Source: DATEAV01 sp964513155
GTDB taxonomy: Bacteria; Chloroflexota; Anaerolineae; Anaerolineales; E44-bin32
Length of the DNA stretch: 10,158 bases
Direction of reading: 5' to 3'
NCBI GenBank assembly: GCA_964513155.1
Contig: CAZEMA010000088.1
Location: 1-10,158, forward strand
The notes beneath the pieces were generated by a model. The model saw only the letters and a list, made by a program, of their open reading frames with translations, searched no databases and was not told the DNA's origin. The position numbers and the translations under genes are program-made. Within the stretch, counting starts at the first letter, position 1, and each line of letters starts with the position of its first letter. Below are positions 1 through 7,053 of this stretch, piece by piece.

Positions 1-365
1 TCGGTGAGCCCGACAAACTCCAGCACCTCGCCGATGCGCCGACGATCGACCCCGTACAGCCGGGCGGTGAACAGCAGATTGTCGATCGCCGACAGGCGCT
101 CATAGAGGTTCTGGTACTCCCAGACGACACCGATCTGCGGCTTCAGCTTCTGTCGCTCGTCCACGACATCGCAGCCTACGACTGTCGCCCGACCGTCGGT
201 CGGGCGGAGCTGGCCGGTGAGCATTCGAATGGTGGTCGTCTTGCCGGCCCCGTTCGGCCCGAGGAAGCCGAAGACCTCCCCAGGCTCCACCGTGAAACTG
301 ATGTGATCGACGGCACACAGGCCGTTGAAGTTGCGGGTCAAGTTGGTGGCTTCAATTGCGCTCAT
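1..365 (-). CDS. ABC transporter ATP-binding protein, N-terminal part (runs off the window)
   Basis: This is the nucleotide-binding subunit of an ABC transporter, probably of the DrrA/ABC-2 exporter type; the membrane subunit is not in the window. About 121 residues are visible. They show an aromatic A-loop residue (F13), an intact Walker A (GPNGAGKTT, residues 36-44) and the segment around the Q-loop (residues 78-92). At the usual Gln position there is Glu (E83), with a Gln two residues later; some exporter ATPases vary here. The signature, Walker B and H-loop lie beyond base 1. The ATG at 365 is chosen because it follows a strong Shine-Dalgarno (AGGGAGG) at about five bases and the protein starts directly on the first strand of the fold. 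It lies 331 bp downstream of the LytTR-ABC regulator gene on the same strand, behind a candidate LytTR operator and promoter, so control by that regulator is likely. The substrate cannot be told. Confidence 0.93.
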   Translation of the reverse strand, partial: MSAIEATNLTRNFNGLCAVDHISFTVEPGEVFGFLGPNGAGKTTTIRMLTGQLRPTDGRATVVGCDVVDERQKLKPQIGVVWEYQNLYERLSAIDNLLFTARLYGVDRRRIGEVLEFVGLT

Positions 366-427
366 GGTACCCTCCCTTGTCGCCTCGCTCCCGGGCCTTT
401 CGCTTCCGGCCCGTCCCTTCTGACCCC

Positions 428-456
428 AAGATAGCGAAAAGGAAGAGGCACCGCAA
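428..456 (-). promoter_or_regulatory. Probable sigma70-type promoter of the ABC transporter gene
   Basis: On the minus strand, TTGCGG (456-451) and TATCTT (433-428) are separated by 17 bases, as in a housekeeping promoter. The -10 matches TATAAT at 4 of 6 positions and the -35 matches TTGACA at 3 of 6. The same TTGCGG with a 17-base spacer is found before the three-repeat lipoprotein gene (8097-8125). The leader to the ATG at 365 would be about 55 bases. The direct-repeat operator ends 11 bases upstream of the -35, the position expected for an activator that contacts RNA polymerase. The weak -35 would also fit an activated promoter. Confidence 0.5.
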
Positions 457-466
457 CAATTTCCGG

Positions 467-496
467 CTGAACGGCGCTTCCCGGGGGTTGAACGGA
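467..496 (-). promoter_or_regulatory. Candidate LytTR operator: two direct repeats, 21-bp period
   Basis: Read on the minus strand, TCCGTTCAA (496-488) and GCCGTTCAG (475-467) are nine-base direct repeats separated by 12 bases, exactly 21 bp start to start. The similarity extends outward: 14 of 17 bases agree when 465-481 is compared with 486-502. Each repeat fits the general LytTR half-site pattern [TA][AC][CA]GTTN[AG][TG] at 8 of 9 positions. LytTR-family regulators are known to bind two such direct repeats on one face of the helix about two turns apart. A weaker third relative, TCCGTTCTC, lies at 662-654. The site stands directly upstream of the promoter of the transporter gene and downstream of the LytTR gene. 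That the LytTR protein binds here is inference. Confidence 0.6.
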
Positions 497-696
497 GCAT
501 CCGACGGGGCCGAAGCCTGACCCCCGACGGCCGCAACATTGCCTGCCCGTCTTGGGCAGAACCTCACAGGCTTCGTCCGATCGCTCTTCAATGGACAGCC
601 GGACGGTAGGTTTGGCCGCAGCCGGGGGGGCCGGGGAGGACGGTATCCTGTCTGAGAACGGAGGACCCGTGGAGACGGCTCTCCTTCGGGGGTTGC

Positions 697-1689
697 TCAG
701 TATCCCAGCAGCGTGCGCAGCTCGGCAGCTGCCGTCTTGCTCAGAGGGATGAGCGTGCCGGCGGCATCGTCCAGCCGCAGGCTGAAGCTATTGCGGGTGA
801 AGGGGATGACTTCCTTGATGTGCTGGAGGTTGACAAGGTACCCGCGGTGGGCGCGGAAGAAGCCGCTGCGGCCGAGCCGTTGTTCCAGATCCGACAGGGT
901 GAACTGGGTCGGCATCCGGCCGTCAGCCGTCACCAGGAAAGCCCGGCCTTCCTCCGCCTCGGCAAAGTAGATCTCGGCCGGGTTGACCAGGACGACGCTG
1001 CCCTCAAGCCGCACCGGGATCTTGAAAGCCTGGGCACCGGCTTGCTCCGGGACGGGGTAGGGAGAGACGACGACCCTCCCCTGCTGCAGAAGGTCGACCC
1101 TGTCACAGACCCCGGCGAGGTGGGCCGCATCGTCGGCCAGGATCAACACGGCCGCACCGGCGTCGGCGAACTGACGGAGCAGATTAGCCAAGAGCGAGAT
1201 GGACGGCTCATCGCAGCGGGCGAAGGGTTCCATGAGGATCAGGTCGGAGGGGTGGTGCAGGATCGTCCGGCCGAAGGCCAAGCGGCGGAGTAGGCTGGCG
1301 GGCAGCTTCTGCACCTTGGCCCGGGACTGGTCTGCCAGGCCAACCTGCTCCAGGACCTCATCGGCCCGGCTTGCCGGCATGCCCTGGAGCCGACAGAAGA
1401 AGCGAAGGTTCTGCAGGGTCGAGAGAGACGAGTACAGGCCGTCATCGAAGAAGAGGACGCCCACCCGCCGGTGGAACTCCTCCGGCTCGGCGCGTGGATC
1501 TATGTCCGCGGCACGCACACGACCGGCAGAGGGCTGGATCCGGCCAATGAGCAGGTCCAGCAGGGTTGCCTTGCCGCTGCCTGCTGGTCCAACCAGAGCG
1601 ATGATCTCCCCGGCCTCCACCCGGAACGCAGGGATGTCGATCACGGTCTGCTGGCCGATGACTTTCTGCAGGCCGGTCAGGTGGATCAT
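697..1689 (-). CDS. LytTR-family regulator with degenerate ABC-ATPase N-terminal domain
   Basis: This is a 330-residue cytoplasmic protein of two parts. Residues 1-215 have the ABC-ATPase layout and resemble the N-terminus of the transporter ATPase downstream. Residues about 222-330 are a LytTR DNA-binding domain with the hallmark FFRAHRGYLVNL (277-288). The ABC motifs are eroded: Walker A is GPAGSGKAT (34-42), with Ala after the Lys; the Q-loop position is F81; the signature reads LPASL (129-133) rather than LSGGQ; Walker B reads LILMEP (150-155), with Met for the Asp; the H-loop reads LADD (184-187), without His; the A-loop aromatic is absent. ATP hydrolysis is therefore unlikely, though binding cannot be excluded because K40 remains. 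The start at 1689 follows a purine-rich GAGG site, and the protein begins there on the first ABC strand. The longer frame from 1896 adds 69 residues that are not protein-like. It probably regulates the downstream ABC gene. Fusions of ABC and LytTR domains are known, but their mechanism is not clear to me. Confidence 0.9.
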   Translation of the reverse strand: MIHLTGLQKVIGQQTVIDIPAFRVEAGEIIALVGPAGSGKATLLDLLIGRIQPSAGRVRAADIDPRAEPEEFHRRVGVLFFDDGLYSSLSTLQNLRFFCRLQGMPASRADEVLEQVGLADQSRAKVQKLPASLLRRLAFGRTILHHPSDLILMEPFARCDEPSISLLANLLRQFADAGAAVLILADDAAHLAGVCDRVDLLQQGRVVVSPYPVPEQAGAQAFKIPVRLEGSVVLVNPAEIYFAEAEEGRAFLVTADGRMPTQFTLSDLEQRLGRSGFFRAHRGYLVNLQHIKEVIPFTRNSFSLRLDDAAGTLIPLSKTAAAELRTLLGY

Positions 1690-1919
1690 TGCCTCAGCCT
1701 CTTTGCACGGGCCGACGAGGGGGTGTGGCAACTCCGCGCGGCACCAATGGTAGCACACGATGAGCCTGCAGCGCCAAGGCTCTCCTGTACTTCGTTGTCG
1801 AAATGCGCAACTGCCCCAGATGGGGGATGTCCCCGAGGTCGATATCGATACGTTTTGTGGCCGGCTCAGCAGGGGCGATCGGGATGCAAGCGCCAATCAG
1901 CGGTTGGCCGCCCGGCGAC

Positions 1920-2447
1920 TCACGACGGGGCTGGCTTTGCTGGAAGGGGAAGCGGGCTGCGTTGGCGCCGCTCGAAGCGGGCCAGGTGCTCAAACCCGGC
2001 TGCCTGGACCGTGGCGACCGCCCGATCGAAGCCGGCACCCACATCCTCGGCAAGGTGTGCATCCGATCCCAGTGTCAGCCAGCGCCCACCCGCCTGGTAG
2101 TACCAGTCGATCACGATCCGGTCGGGTGACATCTCGCCAACCGGCCGGCGGAGGGTGCAGGTGTTGACCTCCAGGGCGATGCCTCGGGCGACACAGGTTC
2201 GCAGGACTTCTTTGATCTCCGCTTCATAGCGCCGGGGGTCGTACCGTCCATAGTGCTCGACCGCGTAGCGTTTGACCACGTCCAGGTGTGCAAGGATGTC
2301 GAAGCCGCCGGTCTGGGCCATCCGTACCAGTTCCTCGAAGTAGTCGAGATAGGCGCGCTCGGCCGAGCGCTCGAAGTAGGTTTCGTGGAAGATGAGAGCC
2401 GAATCGACCCAATGCAGCGCCCCCAGAGTGTAATCCCAGGGGAACCG
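1920..2447 (-). CDS. PHP-family histidinol-phosphatase-like protein, 5' end lost in N gap
   Basis: PHP phosphoesterases of the HisJ/HisK type remove phosphate from histidinol phosphate in histidine biosynthesis, using clustered metal ions held by His and Asp residues. The visible 175 C-terminal residues show the family's landmarks in order: LGALHWVD just after the gap, then FHETYF, DILAHLDVVKRY, an EVNT strand followed by RRPVGEMSP, and the metal-ligand motif GSDAH (2055-2069) followed by EDVG. Related proteins are about 260-280 residues, so some 85-95 N-terminal residues, including the first H-x-H metal motif, are missing in the N run. The last 20 residues are Pro/Arg-rich and probably disordered. 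No other histidine gene is nearby, so a different phosphoester substrate remains possible. It is divergent from the PBP-like gene across the gap and lies 230 bp upstream of the LytTR gene on the same strand. Confidence 0.85.
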   Translation of the reverse strand, partial: RFPWDYTLGALHWVDSALIFHETYFERSAERAYLDYFEELVRMAQTGGFDILAHLDVVKRYAVEHYGRYDPRRYEAEIKEVLRTCVARGIALEVNTCTLRRPVGEMSPDRIVIDWYYQAGGRWLTLGSDAHLAEDVGAGFDRAVATVQAAGFEHLARFERRQRSPLPLPAKPAPS

Positions 2448-2547
2448 NNNNNNNNNNNNNNNNNNNNNNNNNNNNNNNNNNNNNNNNNNNNNNNNNNNNN
2501 NNNNNNNNNNNNNNNNNNNNNNNNNNNNNNNNNNNNNNNNNNNNNNN
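2448..2547. other. Scaffold gap (100 N)
   Basis: Exactly 100 N, the usual placeholder for a join of unknown length. It removes the start and promoter of the PHP gene and most of the upstream region of the PBP-like gene. Judged from the usual length of PHP histidinol phosphatases, about 250-290 coding bases are missing on the left side alone, so the real gap is probably longer than drawn, if the join is correct. Confidence 0.95.
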
Positions 2548-2570
2548 GCCCGCAGACGCGGTTCCTTGTG

Positions 2571-2576
2571 TAGAAT
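2571..2576 (+). promoter_or_regulatory. Possible -10 element for leaderless transcription of the PBP-like gene
   Basis: TAGAAT matches the -10 consensus at 5 of 6 positions and ends six bases before the ATG at 2583, so transcription would begin at or next to the start codon. No Shine-Dalgarno sequence is visible between 2548 and 2582, unlike most other genes here, which have good ones. A -35 with normal spacing would fall at 2548-2553 (GCCCGC), which is not a match. Either the -10 acts alone, as is common at leaderless genes in some phyla, or this is chance. Confidence 0.35.
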
Positions 2577-2582
2577 CTACCC

Positions 2583-5537
2583 ATGCCTACGAGCCTCGAC
2601 GTCGTCCGCGGCCGCCGAAGACAGCGCGCCCAGCGTCGATCCCGCAACTGGATCGGCCGCCTCGGCAGTGCCCTGGGGGCATTGATCTCGCTCCTCGTTG
2701 GGGCTGCAGGCCTGGTCGGCGCCCTCATGTTCGCCAGCCTCACCGAGAACCTGCCCTCGGTGCAGACGATTGAGGCTCAGTTCGACGCCTCCAGCGGCCT
2801 CTACCGAACCACTGCCCTCTACGATCGTACCGGCCAGACTCGGCTCTTGGAGGTCTTAACCCCCGCCGCTGCTGAGCGGCGCGCCGTGCGCCTGGCGACG
2901 GAACTGCCGGACCACGCACCGCAACATCTCATCCAGGCTACAATCGCCCTGCAGGACCCCCAGTTCTGGGCCAGCCCGGGCTACGATCCGGCGTGGTTGG
3001 CAAAGGTGTTCCTGGCGGCATTGCGCGGTCAGCCCGTGCCACTGGGGACATCGATCGCCCAGCAACTGGCGCGCAATACTCTCCTGCCACCCGGCGAACA
3101 GCATCGGTCTCCGGTGGCGCGGGCTCTGCGGGAGGCCCTGCTCGCTTCGGAGCTGACCCGGACGTACTCCCGAGAGCAGATCCTGGAGTGGTACCTGAAC
3201 AGTGCCTACTACGGCCAAATGGCCAGCGGGATGGACGCTGCCGCTCTGGCGTACTTCGGCAAGCACGCCAGCGAGTTGAGCCTTGCGGAGTCGGCGATGC
3301 TGGCGGCCCTTCCTCTCGACCCATCGCTCAACCCCGCGGAGGCGCCACAGCAGGCCAAGGCCCAGCAGGCACTGGTCTTGGAGGCGATGGTCCACGAGGG
3401 GTACCTGGAGGCCGCAGTGGCCGAGGCGGCCGCGGCCGAATCCCTCAGCTTCCAGGCCCCGTCTCCGTTGGAGGACGTTCGCGCCGCCAGCTTCTCCCAG
3501 ATGGCCTTGGGCCAGTTGGCTGAGCTTTTAGGACCGGGATTCGCCCACCGCGGCGGCCTCCGGGTGACCACGACATTAGACTACGACGTTCAGCTCCAGG
3601 CAGAGTGCGTGTCCCGGACTCAGCTAGCCCGGCTGTCGGGGGCAGACCCTGGCGAGGCGGTACCCGCCGCCGATGGTTCAGCCTGCATCGCCGCGGGCCT
3701 GCTCGCCCCCTTGCGGCCGAGTGATGCCGGCGTGGATCACGCCATCTCGGGGGCGGCGGTGGTCGCTATCGACCCGACGACGGGCGAGATCCTGGCGCTG
3801 GTCAGCACAGGAGGTACGGGGGAAGAGCCTGGGGCTGGGGAGCTCAACCTGGCGGTCGATGGCGTGCACCAGCCCGGCTCGACCATCTTCCCGTTCATCT
3901 ATCTGACGGCCTTCTCCACAGGCTACACCCCGGCCTCGATGGTTCTTGATGTCCCCACGACGTTCACCGACCCTGTCACCGGCCAGGCCTACAATCCGGC
4001 CAACGAGGACGACCTTTTCCACGGGCCGATCCTGATGCGGGCCGCCCTGGCGGGCTCCTACAACCTCCCGGCCATGCGCACGCTGGGCCAACTGGGCATT
4101 GAGGATGTGCTTCACACGGCGCGCCAAATGGGTCTGACCACCCTTGCTCCTGACGTCTCGGCTTATGGCCCCCGCCTGGCCCGCCAAGGCGGGCAGGTCA
4201 GCCTGCTCGACCTGACCTACGCCTATGGCGTGCTGGCCAACCGAGGGACGATGGCCGGCGTGCCGATTGCGCCTCAGGAGCAGACCACTGGAATGCGGGG
4301 TCTAGGTCCCGCAGCCATCATGCGCATCGAAGATGCCACCGGTGAGGTGGTCTACGAGTACGTTCCCGGAGGACGCGCCGTCGTCAGCCCGCAACTGGCC
4401 TACCTGATGGAGGATGTGCTCAGTGATGAGACGGCACGCTGGCCCGCCTTTGGCCACCCCAACGTTCTGGAGGTGGGCCGACCGGCTGCTGTCCAGACCG
4501 GGACGACGGAGAACGGCGCCGATAACTGGACGGTGGGTTTCACGCCCTCGCTTGCCGTCGGAGTCTGGGTCGGCAATGTGGACGGAGAGCCCATGCGGGG
4601 CATTGGCGCCCTCAACGGAGCGGCGCCGATCTGGAACGCCATCACGCGCTTTGCCACCCGCGACCTGCCGTCCGAGGGCTGGGAGATGCCCGCTGGGGTC
4701 AGCCTCGTCGAGGTCTGCGATCCATCGGGGCTGCTTCCGACTGCGTACTGTCCTAACGTCGTGCGGGAGACCTTCGTGCAAGGCACCGAGCCCAGCTACT
4801 ACGACACGCTGTACCAGCCCTTCCGCGTGAACCGCGAAACGGGCAAGCTCGCCACGCTCTTTACGCCGCTTGAGTTCGTCGAGGAGAGGGTGTACCTGAT
4901 CCCGCCGCCGGAGGCGGCGCAGTGGGCGCGGCAGGCGGGCATCGAGCAGCCTCCGCAAGAGTACGACACCGTCTATGAGCAGGCCTACGATCCTGAGGTC
5001 AACATCGCTTCACCGAGTCCGTTTGAGGTCTTGCGAGGTCAGGTGGAAGTCCGAGGCGATGCCAGGCCGGATGGTTTCGATTACTACCGGCTGCAATACG
5101 GGCAGGGGCTGAATCCCACGCACTGGGTACAAATCGGAAACGACCTTGACGCCCCGGTCGAGGCAGGACGGTTGGGCCGCTGGGACACGGCCGGGTTGAG
5201 CGGGTTGTACATGCTGCAGCTGATGGTGGTGCAGGAAGGGGGGCGTGTGGAGACCGCCGCTGTCCCGGTAACCATCGACAACCAGCCCCCGTCGGTTCGC
5301 CTGGTCTCGCCCGCGGCGGGGGAGTCGTTCGCCTGGCCGGTCGAGCCAGGGGTGATCCTGCAGGTGGAGGTCTTCGACGACCTGTCGCTGGCGCGGGTCG
5401 AGTTCTACGTGGATGGCCGAGGGGTGGCCACGGCGACGGCTCCGCCCTACTCGACCCGGTGGCGGTTGGGGACGATCGGCGAGCACGTCGTCTTCGCCAC
5501 GGCCTGGGACTCCGCCGGCAATCGCGCCGAGAGCGAG
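2583..5537 (+). CDS. Class A penicillin-binding-protein homologue lacking key catalytic residues (3' end in N gap)
   Basis: Bifunctional class A PBPs polymerise and cross-link peptidoglycan outside the membrane. The 985 visible residues give an Arg-rich cytoplasmic tail (9-26), one membrane helix (about 28-53), a GT51 domain (about 95-270), a transpeptidase domain (about 385-690), a PBP-typical linker with two Cys (C712, C723) and two Ig-like domains (about 806-900 and 901-985). The fold is clear: TSIAQQLARN in GT51, SREQILEWYLNSAYYG, SYN at 492-494, and NWTVGFTPSLAVGVWVGN. Catalytic positions are changed: the GT51 Glu of the EDRxF motif is Q124 (LQDPQF), SxxK is S433-T-I-F436, and KTG is QTG (638-640). 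The SxxK change needs three base substitutions and so is not a sequencing error. The protein may be a structural or regulatory pseudoenzyme. The ATG is the only sensible start; there is no Shine-Dalgarno. Any reading frame continued through the N run is arbitrary. Confidence 0.93.
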
Positions 5538-5637
5538 NNNNNNNNNNNNNNNNNNNNNNNNNNNNNNNNNNNNNNNNNNNNNNNNNNNNNNNNNNNNNNN
5601 NNNNNNNNNNNNNNNNNNNNNNNNNNNNNNNNNNNNN
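5538..5637. other. Scaffold gap (100 N)
   Basis: Exactly 100 N, again a placeholder. The PBP-like gene (plus) and a lipoprotein gene (minus) run into it from opposite sides, so it hides both 3' ends and any terminator between them. Open frames that cross it on either strand are artefacts of translating N. Confidence 0.95.
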
Positions 5638-6628
5638 CCCAGCGGCAGGTGTTGTCAACGGAGGCCAGGGCCTGCAGCGGGTAGTGGGCGTTGCCCTGGA
5701 TGGGCGAGCCGGCCTCATCGATCGAGAAGTGGTCGTTGTAATCGAACCAGGCCGGGCTCTGGGCGCCGCCATCGGCCCAGGCGCCCCAAAGCAGTTCGGT
5801 GTCCATGCCGATCAAGGCGTGCTTGAAGGCGATCTGGATGTGGGCCGGGTTGGAGGGAGAGATCCGTGCCCAGGCAGCGTCGGGATCAGGGCCGAGGCCC
5901 TGGTCGAAGACTAGGCTCTCGTAACCATCCGTCGGCTGCGGGGCAGGATCGGCCCGGAGTGGGTGGGGGCCGCCGACGTCATGATTGGCGTCGCGGTAGG
6001 CGCGGACGCCCTCGGTCGTCCAGGTCGTGGTGAGCGGCAGGGCGGCGGTGATCAGCCATTCGCCGCGGCCGTCGAGGTTCAGGTCGATCTCCACGGCGTA
6101 GCTGGCCTGCGCTTCGGCCGGTGGCTGGCCTTCAAGGTAGATGGTTACGTAGATCCAGGGTTCCACTGCGCTGAGCTCGGCGCGGGTGATGTCGAGATAG
6201 GGTTGATAGTCCATCACCTGAGCGGTGAGAGGCCGCTCGTATTGGCTGAGATCGAAGTAATCGGCAATCGTCCGGCGCTGAGAGGCCAGGGCGGCCGAGG
6301 AGCGATCGGTGATGTAGCTATCCACAGCGCCCGGGCCGCCGGGGATCAATGCATGGACGATGGTCGGGACCGGTGTGGCTGTAGCTGGTTCCGCCGTGGC
6401 TGTGGCTGGTTCCACGGTGGCAGGGACCCGGGTGGCCTCCGGTGGCGTAGCCGTCGCCGGAGGCGCCTGCAACGTCCCGGCAGATATCGTGGCCAGGGCG
6501 GAGAGCGTTTGGGTCAAGGCCGGGCCGATGTCGGCTGTGGCAGCCGCGTTTGGCAGGTTGCAGGCAAGCGCAGCCGTCATGAGCAGGCTGAGGGCAAGTG
6601 CAGTGCGTGTGAAGGATTGGGGTTTCAT
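5638..6628 (-). CDS. Hypothetical lipoprotein with Pro/Thr/Ala-rich linker, 3' end in N gap
   Basis: I do not recognise a named family. The 330 visible residues begin with a lipoprotein signal peptide (basic start, hydrophobic 9-22, lipid-modifiable C23 in AALAC), so the protein is probably anchored on the cell surface. Residues about 54-90 are a low-complexity Pro/Thr/Ala linker in which a seven-residue unit is repeated. The rest is a globular, probably beta-rich domain with acidic, Ca-site-like stretches (DLNLDGRGE near 182-190; DANHDVGG near 213-220), several Trp and Tyr residues, and WFDYNDHF followed by VDNTCRW at the gap. I have the impression of similar hypothetical proteins in Anaerolineae, but that is memory only. 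The start at 6628 is supported by CAGGAGA about seven bases upstream. A hairpin at 6684-6713 lies in the probable leader. It is the third of three tandem lipoprotein genes on this strand, but 425 bp separate it from the second, so it is probably transcribed on its own. Confidence 0.85.
6375..6416 (-). repeat. 21-bp tandem repeat (2 copies) in lipoprotein linker
   Basis: Two adjacent 21-bp units (6375-6395 and 6396-6416) differ at only a few bases and encode two copies of a seven-residue Glu-Pro-Ala-Thr-Ala-Thr-Ala type unit. Such in-frame repeats let linker length change by slippage or recombination without breaking the gene. Confidence 0.7.
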
Positions 6629-6683
6629 GGTCTTGTCTCCTGAAGCAGGATTCACTTGCCCTTTCCACCTTCTGCAACGGGTC

Positions 6684-6713
6684 GAGGCCCCTGTCTGTGA
6701 CAGGCAAGGCCTC
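6684..6713 (-). promoter_or_regulatory. Bulged hairpin or dyad operator upstream of lipoprotein gene
   Basis: GAGGCC (6684-6689) pairs with GGCCTC (6708-6713), and CCTGTC (6690-6695) with GACAGG (6699-6704), around a three-base loop. A CAA bulge on one arm is the only break in a 12-bp stem. It lies 56-85 bases before the start codon at 6628. It could be a structured 5' leader (transcription from a TATACT at 6738-6733 would include it) or the binding site of a dimeric repressor with TGTC/GACA half-sites. It has no T run and does not look like an intrinsic terminator in this position. Confidence 0.4.
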
Positions 6714-6880
6714 CCGCGGCGCTTGGCCGGTGAGTATAGCCTGGACGGGCAATCGTTGCCGGGCGGGTGGGCGAGGGGTTCATAGCCGCTGGCGGGGAGG
6801 CGGATGGTCAGCACGCCGGGAGGGGTTGGCTGATGGCCACATGGGCACACCCTACGCCTCAAAGTGGTGCTTGCCTGGAG

Positions 6881-6952
6881 CGCGGATTGAGCCTGCCGGG
6901 CGCTGCGCAGACCGGGGCATGGCACCCTGCCCTGTCGCGGATTGCGCCTGCC
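6881..6952. repeat. 17-bp imperfect direct repeat, 55-bp period
   Basis: CGCGGATTGAGCCTGCC (6881-6897) recurs as CGCGGATTGCGCCTGCC (6936-6952), with 16 of 17 bases the same. Only two copies are seen in the window, both in non-coding sequence 250-320 bp upstream of the lipoprotein gene at 6628. Function unknown. Confidence 0.55.
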
Positions 6953-6993
6953 TGGCCAGCCCTCCGACAAAGCGCGGGGACCAGCCAAAGCGA

Positions 6994-7030
6994 TGGCTCC
7001 CGGAGCCTTTGCGGAGCACCCCGGGAGCCA
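6994..7030 (-). terminator. Terminator-like hairpin after three-repeat lipoprotein gene
   Basis: TGGCTCCCGG (6994-7003) and CCGGGAGCCA (7021-7030) form a perfect 10-bp stem with a 17-base loop, 23 bases past the stop codon at 7054. No clear T run follows on the minus strand, so it may be a transcript-end stabiliser or a Rho-assisted terminator rather than a classical intrinsic one. Confidence 0.6.
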
Positions 7031-7053
7031 CTACCCTCTGCGGTCGACTTACG

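Larger units (their letters stand above)
366..696. other. Intergenic regulatory region between LytTR-ABC gene and ABC transporter gene
   Basis: I see no credible gene in these 331 bases; the open frames across it do not look protein-like. It contains the ribosome binding site and probable promoter of the ABC gene, the 21-bp-period direct repeats at 467-496, and a nested pair of inverted repeats: CGAAGCCTG at 511-519 against CAGGCTTCG at 567-575, enclosing CTGCCC at 543-548 against GGGCAG at 554-559. A short hairpin (GGAGA / TCTCC) sits about 20 bases after the LytTR stop codon, without a T run. The region is long for a simple operon spacer, which fits a second promoter for the transporter gene. 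Confidence 0.7.
6629..7053. other. Intergenic region between two lipoprotein genes
   Basis: No credible gene in 425 bases. From right to left (direction of transcription) it holds a terminator-like hairpin (6994-7030), a 17-bp imperfect direct repeat (6881-6897 and 6936-6952), a TATACT -10-like hexamer on the minus strand (6738-6733) without a recognisable -35, a bulged hairpin (6684-6713) and the Shine-Dalgarno of the next gene. Confidence 0.65.

Noticed and set aside
1840..1853. Palindrome-like TATCGATATCGA stretch as promoter or operator of the LytTR gene
   Set aside because: No matching -35 is visible and it is about 150 bases from the start codon; too short to distinguish from chance.
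1690..1896. N-terminal extension of 69 residues to the LytTR-ABC protein (start at 1896)
   Set aside because: The extra residues show no fold-like pattern, and the shorter form starts directly on the first ABC strand, behind a GAGG ribosome site.
1760..2167. Plus-strand open frames in and around the 1690-1919 spacer
   Set aside because: They overlap the PHP gene on the other strand, have low-complexity Arg/Pro/Gly content and share no start signals.
5638..5684. Continuation of the PBP-like frame beyond the second N run to a stop at 5684
   Set aside because: The frame after an N run of unknown length is arbitrary, and these bases encode the lipoprotein on the other strand.
5963..6643. Plus-strand open frame of 226 codons
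   Set aside because: Lies opposite the lipoprotein gene, is Gly/Arg-rich and has no ribosome site; a shadow of the GC-rich coding strand.
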